Of a DNA stretch of 64,000 nucleotides, positions 42,074 through 51,270 are shown in pieces. Positions within the stretch are counted from its first letter, which is position 1. Every line of letters begins with the position of its first letter. A model generated the notes under the pieces. It saw only the letters and a program-made list of their open reading frames with translations. It was not told where the DNA came from and did not search any database. This stretch comes from Nevskia sp. (GTDB lineage Bacteria; Pseudomonadota; Gammaproteobacteria; Nevskiales; Nevskiaceae): the NCBI GenBank assembly GCA_021732745.1, contig JAKFUK010000001.1, positions 1,252,931-1,316,930 of the forward strand, read 5' to 3'. The position numbers and the translations under genes were made by a program.

Positions 42074-43433
42074 GGCGTCCGGCGCGCGGGCCGAACGGCG
42101 CGAGCACGGCGTAGGCGCAGACGGCGGCGGCCAGCGATGCCAGATACGGCATCGTGGCGTCGAGGTTTGACGCCAGCACATAGACCGCAACGCTGGCGAT
42201 CAGCGCCGCCGCAGCACTTGCAACTCCGCCGACGGCGGGCGCAAAGATCGCGACCACCATCAGCACCAGCACCCCGGCCGAGGCCAGCCCCGAGGCCTGT
42301 TCGACGAGTGCGTACAGACTGTCGCTGCCAAGCGAGATCAAGTAGGCGATGACGCCGAACGCCACCACCGCCGCGCGGTTCAGGCGCAGCTTGGCGCGCT
42401 CGCCGAGCCGGTCTCCCGCCAGCGGCGCGATCAGGTTGTGCGCCGCCAGCGAACCGGCGACCAAGAGCGCACCGGACAGGGTCGACAGGATCGCCGACAC
42501 CAGCGCCCCGAGAAACACCACGTACAGGATCACCGGCAACTGGCTCTGCGCGTAGCGCGACAGCACCTGTTCGGGCTCGACACCGGTGCCGAGCGTGGCG
42601 GCCGCACCGAGCCCGATCACGACTGGAATCAGGCCGACGGCCAGATAGAGAAAGCCGGCCGCGACGGTCGCCGACCGCGCCAGCTTCGCATCGCGCATCG
42701 CCAGCACCCGCGAGGTGAGTTCCTGCGCGGCGATGGTGCCGAAAATCGGCACCGCCAGCACTTCGATCAGCGGCCGGGCCCGGGCCGGCGCCCGCGCGGC
42801 TGCTGCGGCGGCGGTGTCCGGCAGCGCCTCGAAACCGCCGAGCAGCACGAACACCGCGAGCAGCAGCAGGAGCCCCAGAATCAGCACCAGACCTTGCACG
42901 AGATCGGTCCAGGCATCGGCCCACATGCCGCCGACGGCGGTGTAGACGATGACCACGAAAGCGGCGAGACCCGTGGCGGCGATGAAGCTCAGGTCGCTGA
43001 CCGAGGCGATCACCTGCCCGAACGCCCGCACCTGCGCGGCCGCCCACAGCAGCGACGAAGGAATCATCACCAGCGCGGCCAGCCGTTCGATGCCGGAACC
43101 CCAGCGATTGCGAAACAGATCGGCCAGGGTCAGCAGGCCGCGCTTGCGCAGGGCGGCGGCGAAAAACAGACCCATGGCGACGATGCCGAGCGCGTAGCCG
43201 AAGGGATCGGCAGCCACTGCCGTCAGCCCGCCCGAATAGGCCTCGGCCGTCGCGCCGATGCAGGTTTCGGCCCCGAACCAGGTCGCGAACACCGAAAACA
43301 CCGCCAGCCAAGGCCCGAGACTACGGCCGGCCAGCAAGTAATCGCTCTCGGTCTGAGGCTTGCGTGCCAGCAGGAAAACCACGGCCAGTTGCAACAGCAC
43401 GTAGCCGAGCAGCGCGATCAGGATCCAGTTCAT
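42060..43433 (-). CDS. Sodium:solute symporter (SSS family)
   Basis: 457 residues with about 12-13 transmembrane helices. ESDYLLAGRSLGPWLAVFSVFATWFGAE is the SSS N-terminal pattern (split here: SDYLLAGRSLGP then FATWFGAET), and TAVGGMWADAWTDLVQG is the conserved TM5-6 region. It co-transports an organic solute with sodium; the substrate is not readable. Repeat element copy 2 lies directly upstream. Confidence 0.9.
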   Translation of the reverse strand: MNWILIALLGYVLLQLAVVFLLARKPQTESDYLLAGRSLGPWLAVFSVFATWFGAETCIGATAEAYSGGLTAVAADPFGYALGIVAMGLFFAAALRKRGLLTLADLFRNRWGSGIERLAALVMIPSSLLWAAAQVRAFGQVIASVSDLSFIAATGLAAFVVIVYTAVGGMWADAWTDLVQGLVLILGLLLLLAVFVLLGGFEALPDTAAAAAARAPARARPLIEVLAVPIFGTIAAQELTSRVLAMRDAKLARSATVAAGFLYLAVGLIPVVIGLGAAATLGTGVEPEQVLSRYAQSQLPVILYVVFLGALVSAILSTLSGALLVAGSLAAHNLIAPLAGDRLGERAKLRLNRAAVVAFGVIAYLISLGSDSLYALVEQASGLASAGVLVLMVVAIFAPAVGGVASAAAALIASVAVYVLASNLDATMPYLASLAAAVCAYAVLAPFGPRAGRLSRT

Positions 43434-43467
43434 GCGGGGGTTCGCGGGCGGGTGATAGAAACGGCGA

Positions 43468-43652
43468 TCTCACGCAGAGAACGCAAAGGGCGGCAGAGAA
43501 CAGCGAAAGCGAGATGTCGCTTTTCGCATGAAGGACACAAAGAAAACCAGAGTGGGCAGCGTCATATTTCCGTTGTCTTTCCCTGGCGGTCTTGGCGCGA
43601 AACGTCTTTCCTCGCTTCTGGCTGTTCTCTGCGTTCTTTGCGTTCTCTGCGT
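43468..43652. repeat. CTCACGCAGAGAACGC-type inverted-repeat element, copy 2
   Basis: Left arm TCTCACGCAGAGAACGCAAA then GGGCGGCAGAG; right arm TTCTCTGCGTTCTTTGCG then TTCTCTGCGTG. The 120-nt centre contains further nested palindromic pieces and no convincing gene. It occupies most of the divergent space between the symporter and the isoaspartyl peptidase, so it may carry or disturb their promoters. Confidence 0.85.
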
Positions 43653-43714
43653 GCAACCTGTTCCTGTCCGACAGCACGCGAGCATCGTGCCCGCCGTGCT
43701 GGCACCATCCCGGC

Positions 43715-44668
43715 ATGAAAACCGACCTCTCCCTGATCCGCTTTGCCCTGCACGGCGGTGCTGGCGAACTGCCGCGCGATGCGCCGCCGCAGGATGCGCA
43801 GCGCGCCGCCCTGCGCGCCATTGCCACCGAAGCGACGGCGCTCTTGCAGGCCGGCGGCAGCGCCCTCGATGCGGTGACGCGGGCGGTCGAGCAGCTGGAG
43901 CAATGCCCGCTGTTCAATGCCGGCATCGGCGCGGTGCTGAACCGCGACGGCCTGCCGGAGCTGGATGCGGCGATCGCCCGTGGCGAGGATCGCGGCACCG
44001 GCGCGGTGGCCGGCGTGTCGCGCGTGGCCAGCCCGATCCGGCTGGCGCGCGCCATCATGGAGCGCACGCCGCATGTGCTGTTCGCCGCCGAGGGGGCGGA
44101 GCGCGTGGCACGCGAACTTGGCTTGCCGATGGTGGCACCCGCGTCCTTCATCATTCCGCTCCGGCTGGAACAGCTCGCCGCCGCCAAACGCAGCGGCAGC
44201 ATCGCGCTCGACCATGTCGACGACGACGATATCGACCCCGACGCCGCCTTCGGCACCGTCGGTGCCGTTGCCCGCGATGCGCAAGGTCGCCTCGCGGCCG
44301 CCACCTCCACCGGCGGGCTGACCAACAAGCTGCCCGGCCGTATCGGCGATACCGCGATCTTCGCGGCCGGCACCTTTGCCGATGACACGAGCTGCGCGCT
44401 GTCCTGCACCGGCACCGGCGAAGCCTTCATCCGCGCGGCCTTCGGGCAGGCCGTGCACGGGCGCATGGTCTGGGGCGGAATGTCGCTCGACGACGCAACC
44501 CAGGCCGCGCTCGACGACGTGCGCCGTCATCACGGCCGCGGCGGCTGCATCGCCATCGGCCGCGATGGCGCGCTCACCTTGCCCTTCAATGCCGGCGTGC
44601 TGTATCGGGCCTGGGCTGGGTCGGACGGCCGGATTCGGGTGGCGATTCGCCGCGATGACGCTGAATAA
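43715..44668 (+). CDS. iaaA: Isoaspartyl peptidase / L-asparaginase type 2
   Basis: 317 residues from ATG 43715. An Ntn hydrolase: FALHGGAGELP at the start, NAGIGAVLNRDG, and the autocleavage site AFGTVGAVARD with the nucleophile Thr181. The enzyme splits into two subunits at that threonine and hydrolyses isoaspartyl dipeptides and asparagine. TCTGTG-like CTGTGEAFIR near the C terminus completes the site. Cytoplasmic. Confidence 0.92.
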   Translation: MKTDLSLIRFALHGGAGELPRDAPPQDAQRAALRAIATEATALLQAGGSALDAVTRAVEQLEQCPLFNAGIGAVLNRDGLPELDAAIARGEDRGTGAVAGVSRVASPIRLARAIMERTPHVLFAAEGAERVARELGLPMVAPASFIIPLRLEQLAAAKRSGSIALDHVDDDDIDPDAAFGTVGAVARDAQGRLAAATSTGGLTNKLPGRIGDTAIFAAGTFADDTSCALSCTGTGEAFIRAAFGQAVHGRMVWGGMSLDDATQAALDDVRRHHGRGGCIAIGRDGALTLPFNAGVLYRAWAGSDGRIRVAIRRDDAE

Positions 44669-44841
44669 AGGTCAAAAATCGCGAAAATGCGCCTCCAGAC
44701 CTCGAATCGGCGCAATTTGTGCGTTTCTCCCATCAACTTGCCGCTGGCTTTCCGCGCGTCCACGAAATATCGTGAGCCGGTCGGGCCCGATGCAGGCCCT
44801 TTGCCATTCCGTTTCAGCCCATCGTTACCAAGGAGCAGGTC

Positions 44842-45132
44842 ATGAAGTCAGTCATGTTGTCGGGTCTCGTCGCTGCCGTGTCGCTGTCGATGGCCGCCTG
44901 CACGGCTCGTCCGCCGATCGAAGTCATCAATACCGATACCCAGGAAGTCGTCAGCCTGACGCCGAACCAGGCGCGCGATGCCGAAGCCCGGGTCTGCACC
45001 AAGGAAAAGATCGTCGGCACGCGCTTCCCGGTCACCCAGTGCACGACCCAGGAAGAGCGCGATGCCCGCCGCCGCCAGGCGCAGGAAGATCACGACCAGC
45101 GCCAGCGCCGGACCCAGATTCCGGGCTTCTGA
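44842..45132 (+). CDS. Small lipoprotein with a charged C terminus
   Basis: 96 residues. AAGGAG precedes ATG 44842 by 9 nt. Lipobox SMAAC, two further Cys in EARVCTKEKIVGTRFPVTQC that could form a disulfide, then a basic/acidic helix (EERDARRRQAQEDHDQRQRR). Similar short lipoproteins are common in gammaproteobacteria, with no known role. Only 3 nt separate its stop from the convergent cyclase stop. Confidence 0.8.
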   Translation: MKSVMLSGLVAAVSLSMAACTARPPIEVINTDTQEVVSLTPNQARDAEARVCTKEKIVGTRFPVTQCTTQEERDARRRQAQEDHDQRQRRTQIPGF

Positions 45133-45135
45133 GGC

Positions 45136-46431
45136 TCATGCCGCCGGCAGCGCGTACAGGCTGACCGGCTCGGCATAGCCCTTAACGATCAGCGGTGCGC
45201 GGCTTTCCAGCCCCGCATCGCGGGCCAATTCCTGCGTGCGGCCGTCGATCAGGATTTCCCGGTCGACGGCCTGCTCGCAGAGTCTCGACGCCAGGTTCAC
45301 GGCCGGGCCGACGGCCGTGTATTCCAGCCTTGTTGCGCCGCCGATAATGCCGACGGTGACAAAGCCGCTGGCCACGCCGACGCCGATGCCAAGACGATGC
45401 TCGGCACTGCTCCAGCGCCGCGTCACTTCCGCCCCCACCTCGCGCACCCGATGAGCAATGCCCAGCCCGATCGCCGCATGATCGGCCAGCGGCAGCGGCG
45501 CACCGACCAGAATCAGGATGCCGTCGCCTGCATAGTCCTTGATGGTGCCGCCGAATTCGGCGACCACCACGCCGACGGCGTCGTAGTAATCGCGCAGCAC
45601 TTCGATCACCCGTGAACTCGGGTGCGCCTGCGCGTAGGCCGTGAAGCCGCGCAGATCGCAGACCACGACGCTGATCTCCAGAAAATTCTGCTCCATCGCC
45701 TGCTTCATGCCGCGTCGGCGCACCAGATCGGCGACCTGGGTAGACAAAAAGCGCGACATGAACTGGCCGCGCTGCCCTTGCAGGACGTGGTACTGCGTGG
45801 CGCCGATCAGCATGATCATCTCGCCCACCAGCAGGGCGATCGGCGCTGCCGGTTCGGTGAGCACGAAGCTGCTCATGAACAAGGGCATCGACACTGCAAC
45901 CGCCACCACCCGGACCCGCTCCGGACGGTCCGGCTGACGGCGCAACAGCAGCAGGATCGAGATCAGCCCGGTCAGGCCCGAAAACAGGATTGGCCCGGCG
46001 AACAGCCAGAAACCGGATCGGCTCAGGCTGTCGGCGCTGCCGGCAGCGAACTGGAAATCGCGGATGCGCAATTCCGGGGCGGCGATCGCGAACACGCTGT
46101 ACAGCACGGCCGATAGCTGCCCGAGCCTCAGCATGTGATCGCCACCACGGGTGTCGAGCGCACCTGCGGGAATCGTCCGCCGCACCCGCAGCAGCCACTC
46201 GAGCACGCCGATGATGGCTGCCGATTCGGGAATCGCCAGCCAGCCGCCGAGCGTTGGATGAGCCGAAACGAAGGCGTGATTGCCGCCATTCAGGAAGATC
46301 GAAATGCCGATCAGGGCGAGTGTGGCCGCCAGCGCCCGGGAGGTCGGCGATTCGCGATCAGCCGAGATGAACGCCAGCGCCATGCCCAGCGCCACCAGCG
46401 ACACCAGCACCTGCGGGATCAAGGCCTCCAT
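45136..46431 (-). CDS. Membrane-bound class III adenylate/guanylate cyclase
   Basis: 431 residues from ATG 46431. The N-terminal ~190 residues hold six or seven transmembrane helices. A class III cyclase catalytic domain follows (about 235-425), with VVVCDLRGFTAYAQ (first metal Asp), FGGTIKDYAGDGILILVG (second Asp) and YTAVGPAVNLASRLCEQA. Both metal aspartates are present, so it is probably active. It makes cAMP (or cGMP) in response to a membrane signal that cannot be inferred. Confidence 0.9.
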   Translation of the reverse strand: MEALIPQVLVSLVALGMALAFISADRESPTSRALAATLALIGISIFLNGGNHAFVSAHPTLGGWLAIPESAAIIGVLEWLLRVRRTIPAGALDTRGGDHMLRLGQLSAVLYSVFAIAAPELRIRDFQFAAGSADSLSRSGFWLFAGPILFSGLTGLISILLLLRRQPDRPERVRVVAVAVSMPLFMSSFVLTEPAAPIALLVGEMIMLIGATQYHVLQGQRGQFMSRFLSTQVADLVRRRGMKQAMEQNFLEISVVVCDLRGFTAYAQAHPSSRVIEVLRDYYDAVGVVVAEFGGTIKDYAGDGILILVGAPLPLADHAAIGLGIAHRVREVGAEVTRRWSSAEHRLGIGVGVASGFVTVGIIGGATRLEYTAVGPAVNLASRLCEQAVDREILIDGRTQELARDAGLESRAPLIVKGYAEPVSLYALPAA

Positions 46432-46600
46432 GGGCACCGATCATAACCGCGCGGCCACTCCGCTCATCGGTCGATCGACGCCGCTCGATTCGTCGATATC
46501 GCGGCCAAAACCCGCTTGTTCCGAAGCGCCCGCCGGTCATCGGCGGATCGCGGCATGCCAGGCGCGGCCGACCAGAATCCGCTCCATCAACGAGGGCACC

Positions 46601-47671
46601 ATGAACGCATCGGTCGACACATCGCTGGTTATCGCAACGTACTGCATCGCAGTCGTGGCGACCGGCTGTGCGCTCGCCCTCGGTGCCCGGCTCGTCTCTC
46701 TCGGCGCGGTCCGCCGCCCCGTCTGGTACGCACTTTCGGCACTCGCCACCGGCTCCGGCCTGTGGGCGATGCACCATGTCGGCAGCCGCGCGATGGGCAT
46801 GGTCAGCGCCCTTGATGCCGCCCCTGGCATGGCCCTGCTGTCCTGGGTCATCACCGTCGGCATCGCGCTGTTTGCACTGAACATGATTGCCCGCAGCCGC
46901 CTGAATCTGGCTGCCGTGCCGACGCTCGTCACTTCATTGGCGATTGGTGGATTCCTCACCGCCATGCAGCAGTACGGCATTGCCGTCGGCGGCGCGGCAC
47001 CAGTTCATGCATCGGCGGACAGCGGCCTGATCGCTGCCGCGATCGGCAGTTGCGCCATGCTCGGCGTGCTGGCGGCCTTGATCGGCGACCAGAAGTGGGC
47101 CGAGATTCGCGATGCCCGCGACCGCGAACAACTGGAAGTGCAGCGCATTCATCGGCTGGCCTACTACGACGAAGTCACCGGCCTGCCCAATCGCAGCCTG
47201 TTTACGGAAAAGTTGCTGAAGCAGCTGGTCGACGCCGGCCACCGCGAAACGGCACCGTTCGGACTCATCTATGCCGAACTGCGCGACTACCGCCTGCTGC
47301 TGCAACGCTTTGGCGATGAACGCATCAACGCCGTGCTGAAGGCCCTGACCGGCCGCGTCGGCGGCGAACTGCTCGAAGGCGATGTGCTGGCACGACTGGC
47401 CAGCGACGGCCTGATCCTCTTCGTCCGCGAACACACCGGCCGCGACACCGCCACCGCCGTTTCCCGACTGTGCGCACTGCTGTCCACACCGATTGTCGAG
47501 AACGGCGACAGCTTTCGCTTCACCTGGGGCATCGGCCACAGCCGCTACCCGGAACACGGTCAATCGACTCAGGCGTTGATTCGCGCCGCCACCGCCGTGC
47601 AGCGCCAGATCGGCACCGAAGCCCCGGCACTGGCTTCCTCCACCCGGCCGCGATACGCGCTGGCGTCCTGA
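46601..47671 (+). CDS. Membrane protein with MHYT-like segment and degenerate GGDEF domain
   Basis: 356 residues from ATG 46601. Seven hydrophobic segments fill residues 1-165, with WAMHHVGSRAMG where MHYT-domain proteins have MHYTG. A diguanylate-cyclase-like domain follows from about 190 (RLAYYDEVTGLPNRSLFTEKL). The GG(D/E)EF signature position reads ASDGLILFV, so the active-site motif is lost. It should not make cyclic di-GMP, and may sense or interact. No EAL domain follows. Confidence 0.82.
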   Translation: MNASVDTSLVIATYCIAVVATGCALALGARLVSLGAVRRPVWYALSALATGSGLWAMHHVGSRAMGMVSALDAAPGMALLSWVITVGIALFALNMIARSRLNLAAVPTLVTSLAIGGFLTAMQQYGIAVGGAAPVHASADSGLIAAAIGSCAMLGVLAALIGDQKWAEIRDARDREQLEVQRIHRLAYYDEVTGLPNRSLFTEKLLKQLVDAGHRETAPFGLIYAELRDYRLLLQRFGDERINAVLKALTGRVGGELLEGDVLARLASDGLILFVREHTGRDTATAVSRLCALLSTPIVENGDSFRFTWGIGHSRYPEHGQSTQALIRAATAVQRQIGTEAPALASSTRPRYALAS

Positions 47672-47708
47672 TTCCGCAACACCCGCTTTTTCCCAGACCC
47701 TGAGCCTT

Positions 47709-47746
47709 GGGCCGCGACGAGTTAACCCTCTCGCGGCCTCTTTTTT
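47709..47746. terminator. Rho-independent terminator between converging genes
   Basis: Stem GGCCGCGA / TCGCGGCC with a 13-nt loop and a T-run on the plus side. It ends the degenerate-GGDEF transcript; little A-run is present for the other direction. Confidence 0.82.
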
Positions 47747-47755
47747 GGGCGTCGT

Positions 47756-49528
47756 TCAGCCGCTCGGCTTGTCGGCTGCCGCTGCATCGGCCTCGAACAG
47801 CTGTTCGAGTTCCCGGGAGAAATCCTTGGCGGTCTGGATCAGTGCTTTTTCGTCGCGATAGATGGCGTGCTGCTTGAGCAGGGTTTCCTGATCGAAGCGG
47901 CGGAAGCGATCGAGTTCGCGCTTGACCTGCGCTTCGGGTTCGCCGAGCGCGCGCATCAGCTCGCCGGTGATTTCCAGACTCGATGCATAAGCACGACGGA
48001 CGATGTCGGTGATGCCGAGATCCATCAGCCGCATCGCGTGGTTGCGGTCACGCGCGCAGGCGAAGACGCGCAGGTTCGGGAAATGGCGGCGCACCACTTC
48101 GGCCACCCGCAGGCTTTGTTCGGCATCGGCAATCGCCAGCACGAAGAAGCGCGCCTTGTCGGCCTTGGCGGCGCGCAGCACCTCCACTCTTCCGGCATCG
48201 CTGTAGAAAATCGTGTTGCCGAACTGGCGCACGAAATCAACCTGTTTGGCGTCGCGCTCGAGCACCGTGTAGGGAATCTTCTTGACCCTGAGCATACGGC
48301 CGACGATCTGTCCGAACGGCCCGAAGCCGGCCAGGATCACCTCGTGCTCGGGCACGTCGATGGCGTCGTAGACCGGCGCTTCGTCGCGTCGATGGCGAAA
48401 GCGCGCAACCAGCGCGTACAGCGGCGGTGTGGCGATCATCGACGCGGTGACGACCACGATCAGCAGATCGCGCTCCGTCTCCGCCATGATGCCGGCCGTC
48501 ACTGCGATACCGAACAACACGAAGGCGAATTCTCCGCCCTGCGGCAGCGCGAAAGCCAGCGAGCGCGCGGATTCCGCCGGCAGCCCCGAGATCCGGCCAA
48601 TTCCGTACAAGATCAAGGCCTTGACGCCGATCAGCACGACCACCGCGACGATGATCGTCAGCGGTTCGGCGAGCACCAGCGACAGCTTCGCCGACATGCC
48701 GACGGCGATGAAGAACAGCCCGAGCAGCAGGCCCTTGAACGGCTCGATATCGGCTTGCAGCTCGTGGCGGTACTCGGAATCAGCCAGCAGCACGCCGGCC
48801 AGGAAAGCGCCAAGCGACATCGAAAGCCCCACCGATTCCATCGCCAGCGCCGTACCGGTGACCGTCAGCAACGCAGCGGCCGTGAACAGCTCCGGCATGT
48901 CGATCGAGGCCAGTCGGCGGAACACTGGCCGCAACAGATAGCGCCCGCCGATCACCACCAGAAACAGCGCGCCAATCGCCTTGACGGCACCGATCCAGCC
49001 CCCGCCTTCGCCAGACCCCGGCAAGGACGGTCCGAGGAACGGCAGCAGCGCCAGAAACGGGATCACCGCCAGATCCTGAAACAGCAGGATCGCGAACGCG
49101 GCGCGGCCATGGCGATCGGGCAATTCCTTGCGCTCGGCGAGCATCTGCAGCACGAAGGCGGTGGACGACATCGCAAGGGCGAAGCCGGCCACCAATGCCG
49201 CCACCGGCGGCAGACCGTACAGCAGGGCAAGACCGGCGAGTGCGGCGGTCGACAGCATTACCTGCGCGCCGCCGAGCCCGAAAACGTGATGGCGCAGCAG
49301 CCAGAGCCGGGAAATCTGCAATTCGAGGCCAATCACGAACATCAGCAGCACCACCCCGAATTCCGAGGCGTGCAGCACCCGATCGACATCGTCGATCAAG
49401 CCCAGCCCGCTCGGGCCGATCAGCATGCCGGCAAACAGGTAGCCGAGCACGGCACCGAGGCCGAAACGCTTGAACAGCGGCACGGCAATCACGGCCGCAG
49501 CAAGGAACAGCGCGATTTCGGTCAGCAT
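47756..49528 (-). CDS. Kef-type monovalent cation:proton antiporter (CPA2)
   Basis: 590 residues. About 12 transmembrane helices (1-385) with GYLFAGMLIGPSGLGLI and FGVVLLMFVIGLELQ, then a TrkA-N nucleotide-binding domain (from about 400: VILAGFGPFGQIVGRMLRVK) and a charged C terminus. This is the KefB/KefC architecture, normally a potassium efflux system gated by NADH or glutathione adducts. No KefF/KefG ancillary gene is adjacent. Confidence 0.92.
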   Translation of the reverse strand: MLTEIALFLAAAVIAVPLFKRFGLGAVLGYLFAGMLIGPSGLGLIDDVDRVLHASEFGVVLLMFVIGLELQISRLWLLRHHVFGLGGAQVMLSTAALAGLALLYGLPPVAALVAGFALAMSSTAFVLQMLAERKELPDRHGRAAFAILLFQDLAVIPFLALLPFLGPSLPGSGEGGGWIGAVKAIGALFLVVIGGRYLLRPVFRRLASIDMPELFTAAALLTVTGTALAMESVGLSMSLGAFLAGVLLADSEYRHELQADIEPFKGLLLGLFFIAVGMSAKLSLVLAEPLTIIVAVVVLIGVKALILYGIGRISGLPAESARSLAFALPQGGEFAFVLFGIAVTAGIMAETERDLLIVVVTASMIATPPLYALVARFRHRRDEAPVYDAIDVPEHEVILAGFGPFGQIVGRMLRVKKIPYTVLERDAKQVDFVRQFGNTIFYSDAGRVEVLRAAKADKARFFVLAIADAEQSLRVAEVVRRHFPNLRVFACARDRNHAMRLMDLGITDIVRRAYASSLEITGELMRALGEPEAQVKRELDRFRRFDQETLLKQHAIYRDEKALIQTAKDFSRELEQLFEADAAAADKPSG

Positions 49529-49611
49529 CGAAAGGTCTTCGGCGACGCCGCGTCGTCGGCGCGTTTTCCGTTATCGTCAGGTTTCACCCCTGACCACTTC
49601 TAGGACTCGCG

Positions 49612-50535
49612 ATGCAGCCACGCGGCGGATGGATATCGGCTTTCATCATAGCCTGCGCACCTGCCGCCTTTGGCGACGACGCGCCGCTACCGGTCGAGGC
49701 CAGCGAGCCGCCCGCCGAAACTGCGACCGCGACGGCCACCGAGGAGCCGGTCATCGAAACCGAAGCGCCGCCGAAAGACGCGCCCTGGAGCATCGCCACC
49801 GACGTCGAAAGCTTTTCGCTGACCTCCGACGCCCGCGGCCTGTCGCTGCACAAGCCGATGTACCTGCTGCCCGGCACCTATTCCGGCCGCTATCCCGGCA
49901 ACAACAGCGAAGTGCTGTTCGCGATCAGCCTCAAGTTCCGCGTCCACAAGTCAGTGCCGCTGTATCTCGCCTACTCGCAGAAATCCTATTTCCAGGCCCT
50001 GAACGGTTCGGAATCCAAGCCGTTCCGCGAGAACAACTTCAACCCCGAAGCCTTCTTTCGACTCAAGCCCAAGCGTCCGGAAAAGTGGTGGCATCTCGCC
50101 ACCGACGTCGGCATCGAGCACGAATCCAACGGCCAGTCGCTGCCCGATTCGCGAAGCTGGGACCGCCTCTACATCGCCCCGTACTGGCAGCGCGACAAGA
50201 CGCTCGTCTACTGGAAATGGTGGTGGCGCATCCCGGAAGACCAGAACCGCCCGCCGACCGACCCCAAGCGCGACGACAACCCGGACATCCAGGACTTCAC
50301 CGGCTACACCGAACTCAAAATCCAGCAGCAGTTGTTCAAGCACCACCAGATCAGCAGCAATTTCCGCTACAACCCGACCACGGGGCGCGGCTCTGCCGGC
50401 ATCGTCTACACCATCCCCGGCCCCGGCGACGCCTTCTTCTGGACCTTCTATGCCTTCAACGGCTACGCCGAAAGCCTGCTCGACTACGACCGCTCGGTGA
50501 CGCGGGTGGGGGTCGGGATTTCGGTGGCGCGGTGA
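49612..50535 (+). CDS. pldA: Outer-membrane phospholipase A
   Basis: 307 residues with an N-terminal signal (FIIACAPAAFG). The OMPLA active-site segment reads IEHESNGQSLPDSRSWDRLY, with His170 and Ser172 as nucleophile pair. The residue corresponding to the E. coli catalytic Asn156 is Asp184 here. The rest has 12-strand barrel features, ending in VTRVGVGISVAR. The enzyme hydrolyses phospholipids that reach the outer leaflet of the outer membrane. Confidence 0.92.
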   Translation: MQPRGGWISAFIIACAPAAFGDDAPLPVEASEPPAETATATATEEPVIETEAPPKDAPWSIATDVESFSLTSDARGLSLHKPMYLLPGTYSGRYPGNNSEVLFAISLKFRVHKSVPLYLAYSQKSYFQALNGSESKPFRENNFNPEAFFRLKPKRPEKWWHLATDVGIEHESNGQSLPDSRSWDRLYIAPYWQRDKTLVYWKWWWRIPEDQNRPPTDPKRDDNPDIQDFTGYTELKIQQQLFKHHQISSNFRYNPTTGRGSAGIVYTIPGPGDAFFWTFYAFNGYAESLLDYDRSVTRVGVGISVAR

Positions 50536-50542
50536 CCGGCAA

Positions 50543-50881
50543 TCATTCGAGCAGCGCGGCGAATCGTTGCAGGGCGTCGTCGATGACCACCTGCGGCACC
50601 CGCTCGACCTTGCGCGCCTTGCGCGCGCCGAGGTCCATCATGCGCACCTTGTTGACCAAGGCAACGCCCTGCGTGCGGCAACCGGTTCCAGTCAGCGACA
50701 CGGCAAAACCGGCGTAGCGCGTGTAGTCGCCACCCTGGGTGATCGGTGCGACCAGCACATCACCCAGCGCGTTGAAATCTCGTGTGGTCAGCACTAGAGC
50801 CGGGCGCGTTCCCTTTTGCTCGTGACCGAAAGCGGGATCAAGCGGAACACTCACGACATCGCCGCGATCGAATACCGGCAT
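50543..50881 (-). CDS. mazF: MazF/PemK-type endoribonuclease toxin
   Basis: 112 residues, start ATG 50881 overlapping the antitoxin stop by one base (TGATG). FDRGDVVSVPLDPAFGHEQK and GTRPALVLTTRDFN are the MazF/ChpB toxin opening, and VAPITQGGDYTRYAGFAVSL follows. The N-terminal GDVV and the RPALVL strand form the RNA-binding face. It cuts mRNA at a short sequence when freed from its antitoxin. Closer to the ChpB branch than to E. coli MazF itself. Confidence 0.9.
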   Translation of the reverse strand: MPVFDRGDVVSVPLDPAFGHEQKGTRPALVLTTRDFNALGDVLVAPITQGGDYTRYAGFAVSLTGTGCRTQGVALVNKVRMMDLGARKARKVERVPQVVIDDALQRFAALLE

Positions 50882-51132
50882 CACCAGACCTCCTGCCCTG
50901 CGGGTCTTGCCGCCTCCCACAAGACCATGTCCGCCGGTGGTGCGGCTTTCAGATCGCACTGCGCGATCATCTCCGCGAGGGTGTGTCGCATTTTTCGCGT
51001 CAGCATGATCTCGCCGTCGGGCGTCGTCGCCAGCGTCATCGCCTGTCCCGCCGCGATCCCCAGATCCCTCAGCACCGCTGGCGGCAATACCGCCACCGTA
51101 CTGTTCCCGTACCTGCGCAGAACGATTTCCAT
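50881..51132 (-). CDS. mazE: MazE/ChpS-type antitoxin, AbrB fold
   Basis: 83 residues. N-terminal SpoVT/AbrB DNA-binding domain (LRRYGNSTVAVLPPAVLRDL, where GNSxxVxLP is the family core), then an unfolded-looking C terminus ending ARPAGQEVW that would wrap the toxin. Directly before mazF; the pair should autorepress through the inverted repeat upstream. Confidence 0.9.
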   Translation of the reverse strand: MEIVLRRYGNSTVAVLPPAVLRDLGIAAGQAMTLATTPDGEIMLTRKMRHTLAEMIAQCDLKAAPPADMVLWEAARPAGQEVW

Positions 51133-51195
51133 GCTTTACCTCTGTCAATTAGTGTTGGGCACAGGGTAAGCGTCGACGTCAATCGAGTAAAGCAT
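51131..51195 (-). promoter_or_regulatory. Candidate mazEF operator: 9-bp inverted repeat across the promoter region
   Basis: ATGCTTTAC (51131-51139) and GTAAAGCAT (51187-51195) are perfect inverted copies 47 nt apart; the inner one overlaps the mazE start codon. AbrB-fold antitoxins bind such repeats. A TTGACG at about 51175 on the minus strand could be a -35 box, but no good -10 follows. Confidence 0.45.
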
Positions 51196-51270
51196 TGCTT
51201 GACGGAGATCGCCCCGGATTACATCCGGGCTACTCGCCGAAATCATCGTCTTCAGGGATCTGCGCCCGCG

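Noticed and set aside
43528..44385. Plus-strand frame crossing repeat copy 2 into the isoaspartyl peptidase gene
   Set aside because: It is out of frame with the clear Ntn-hydrolase sequence and starts inside repeat DNA.
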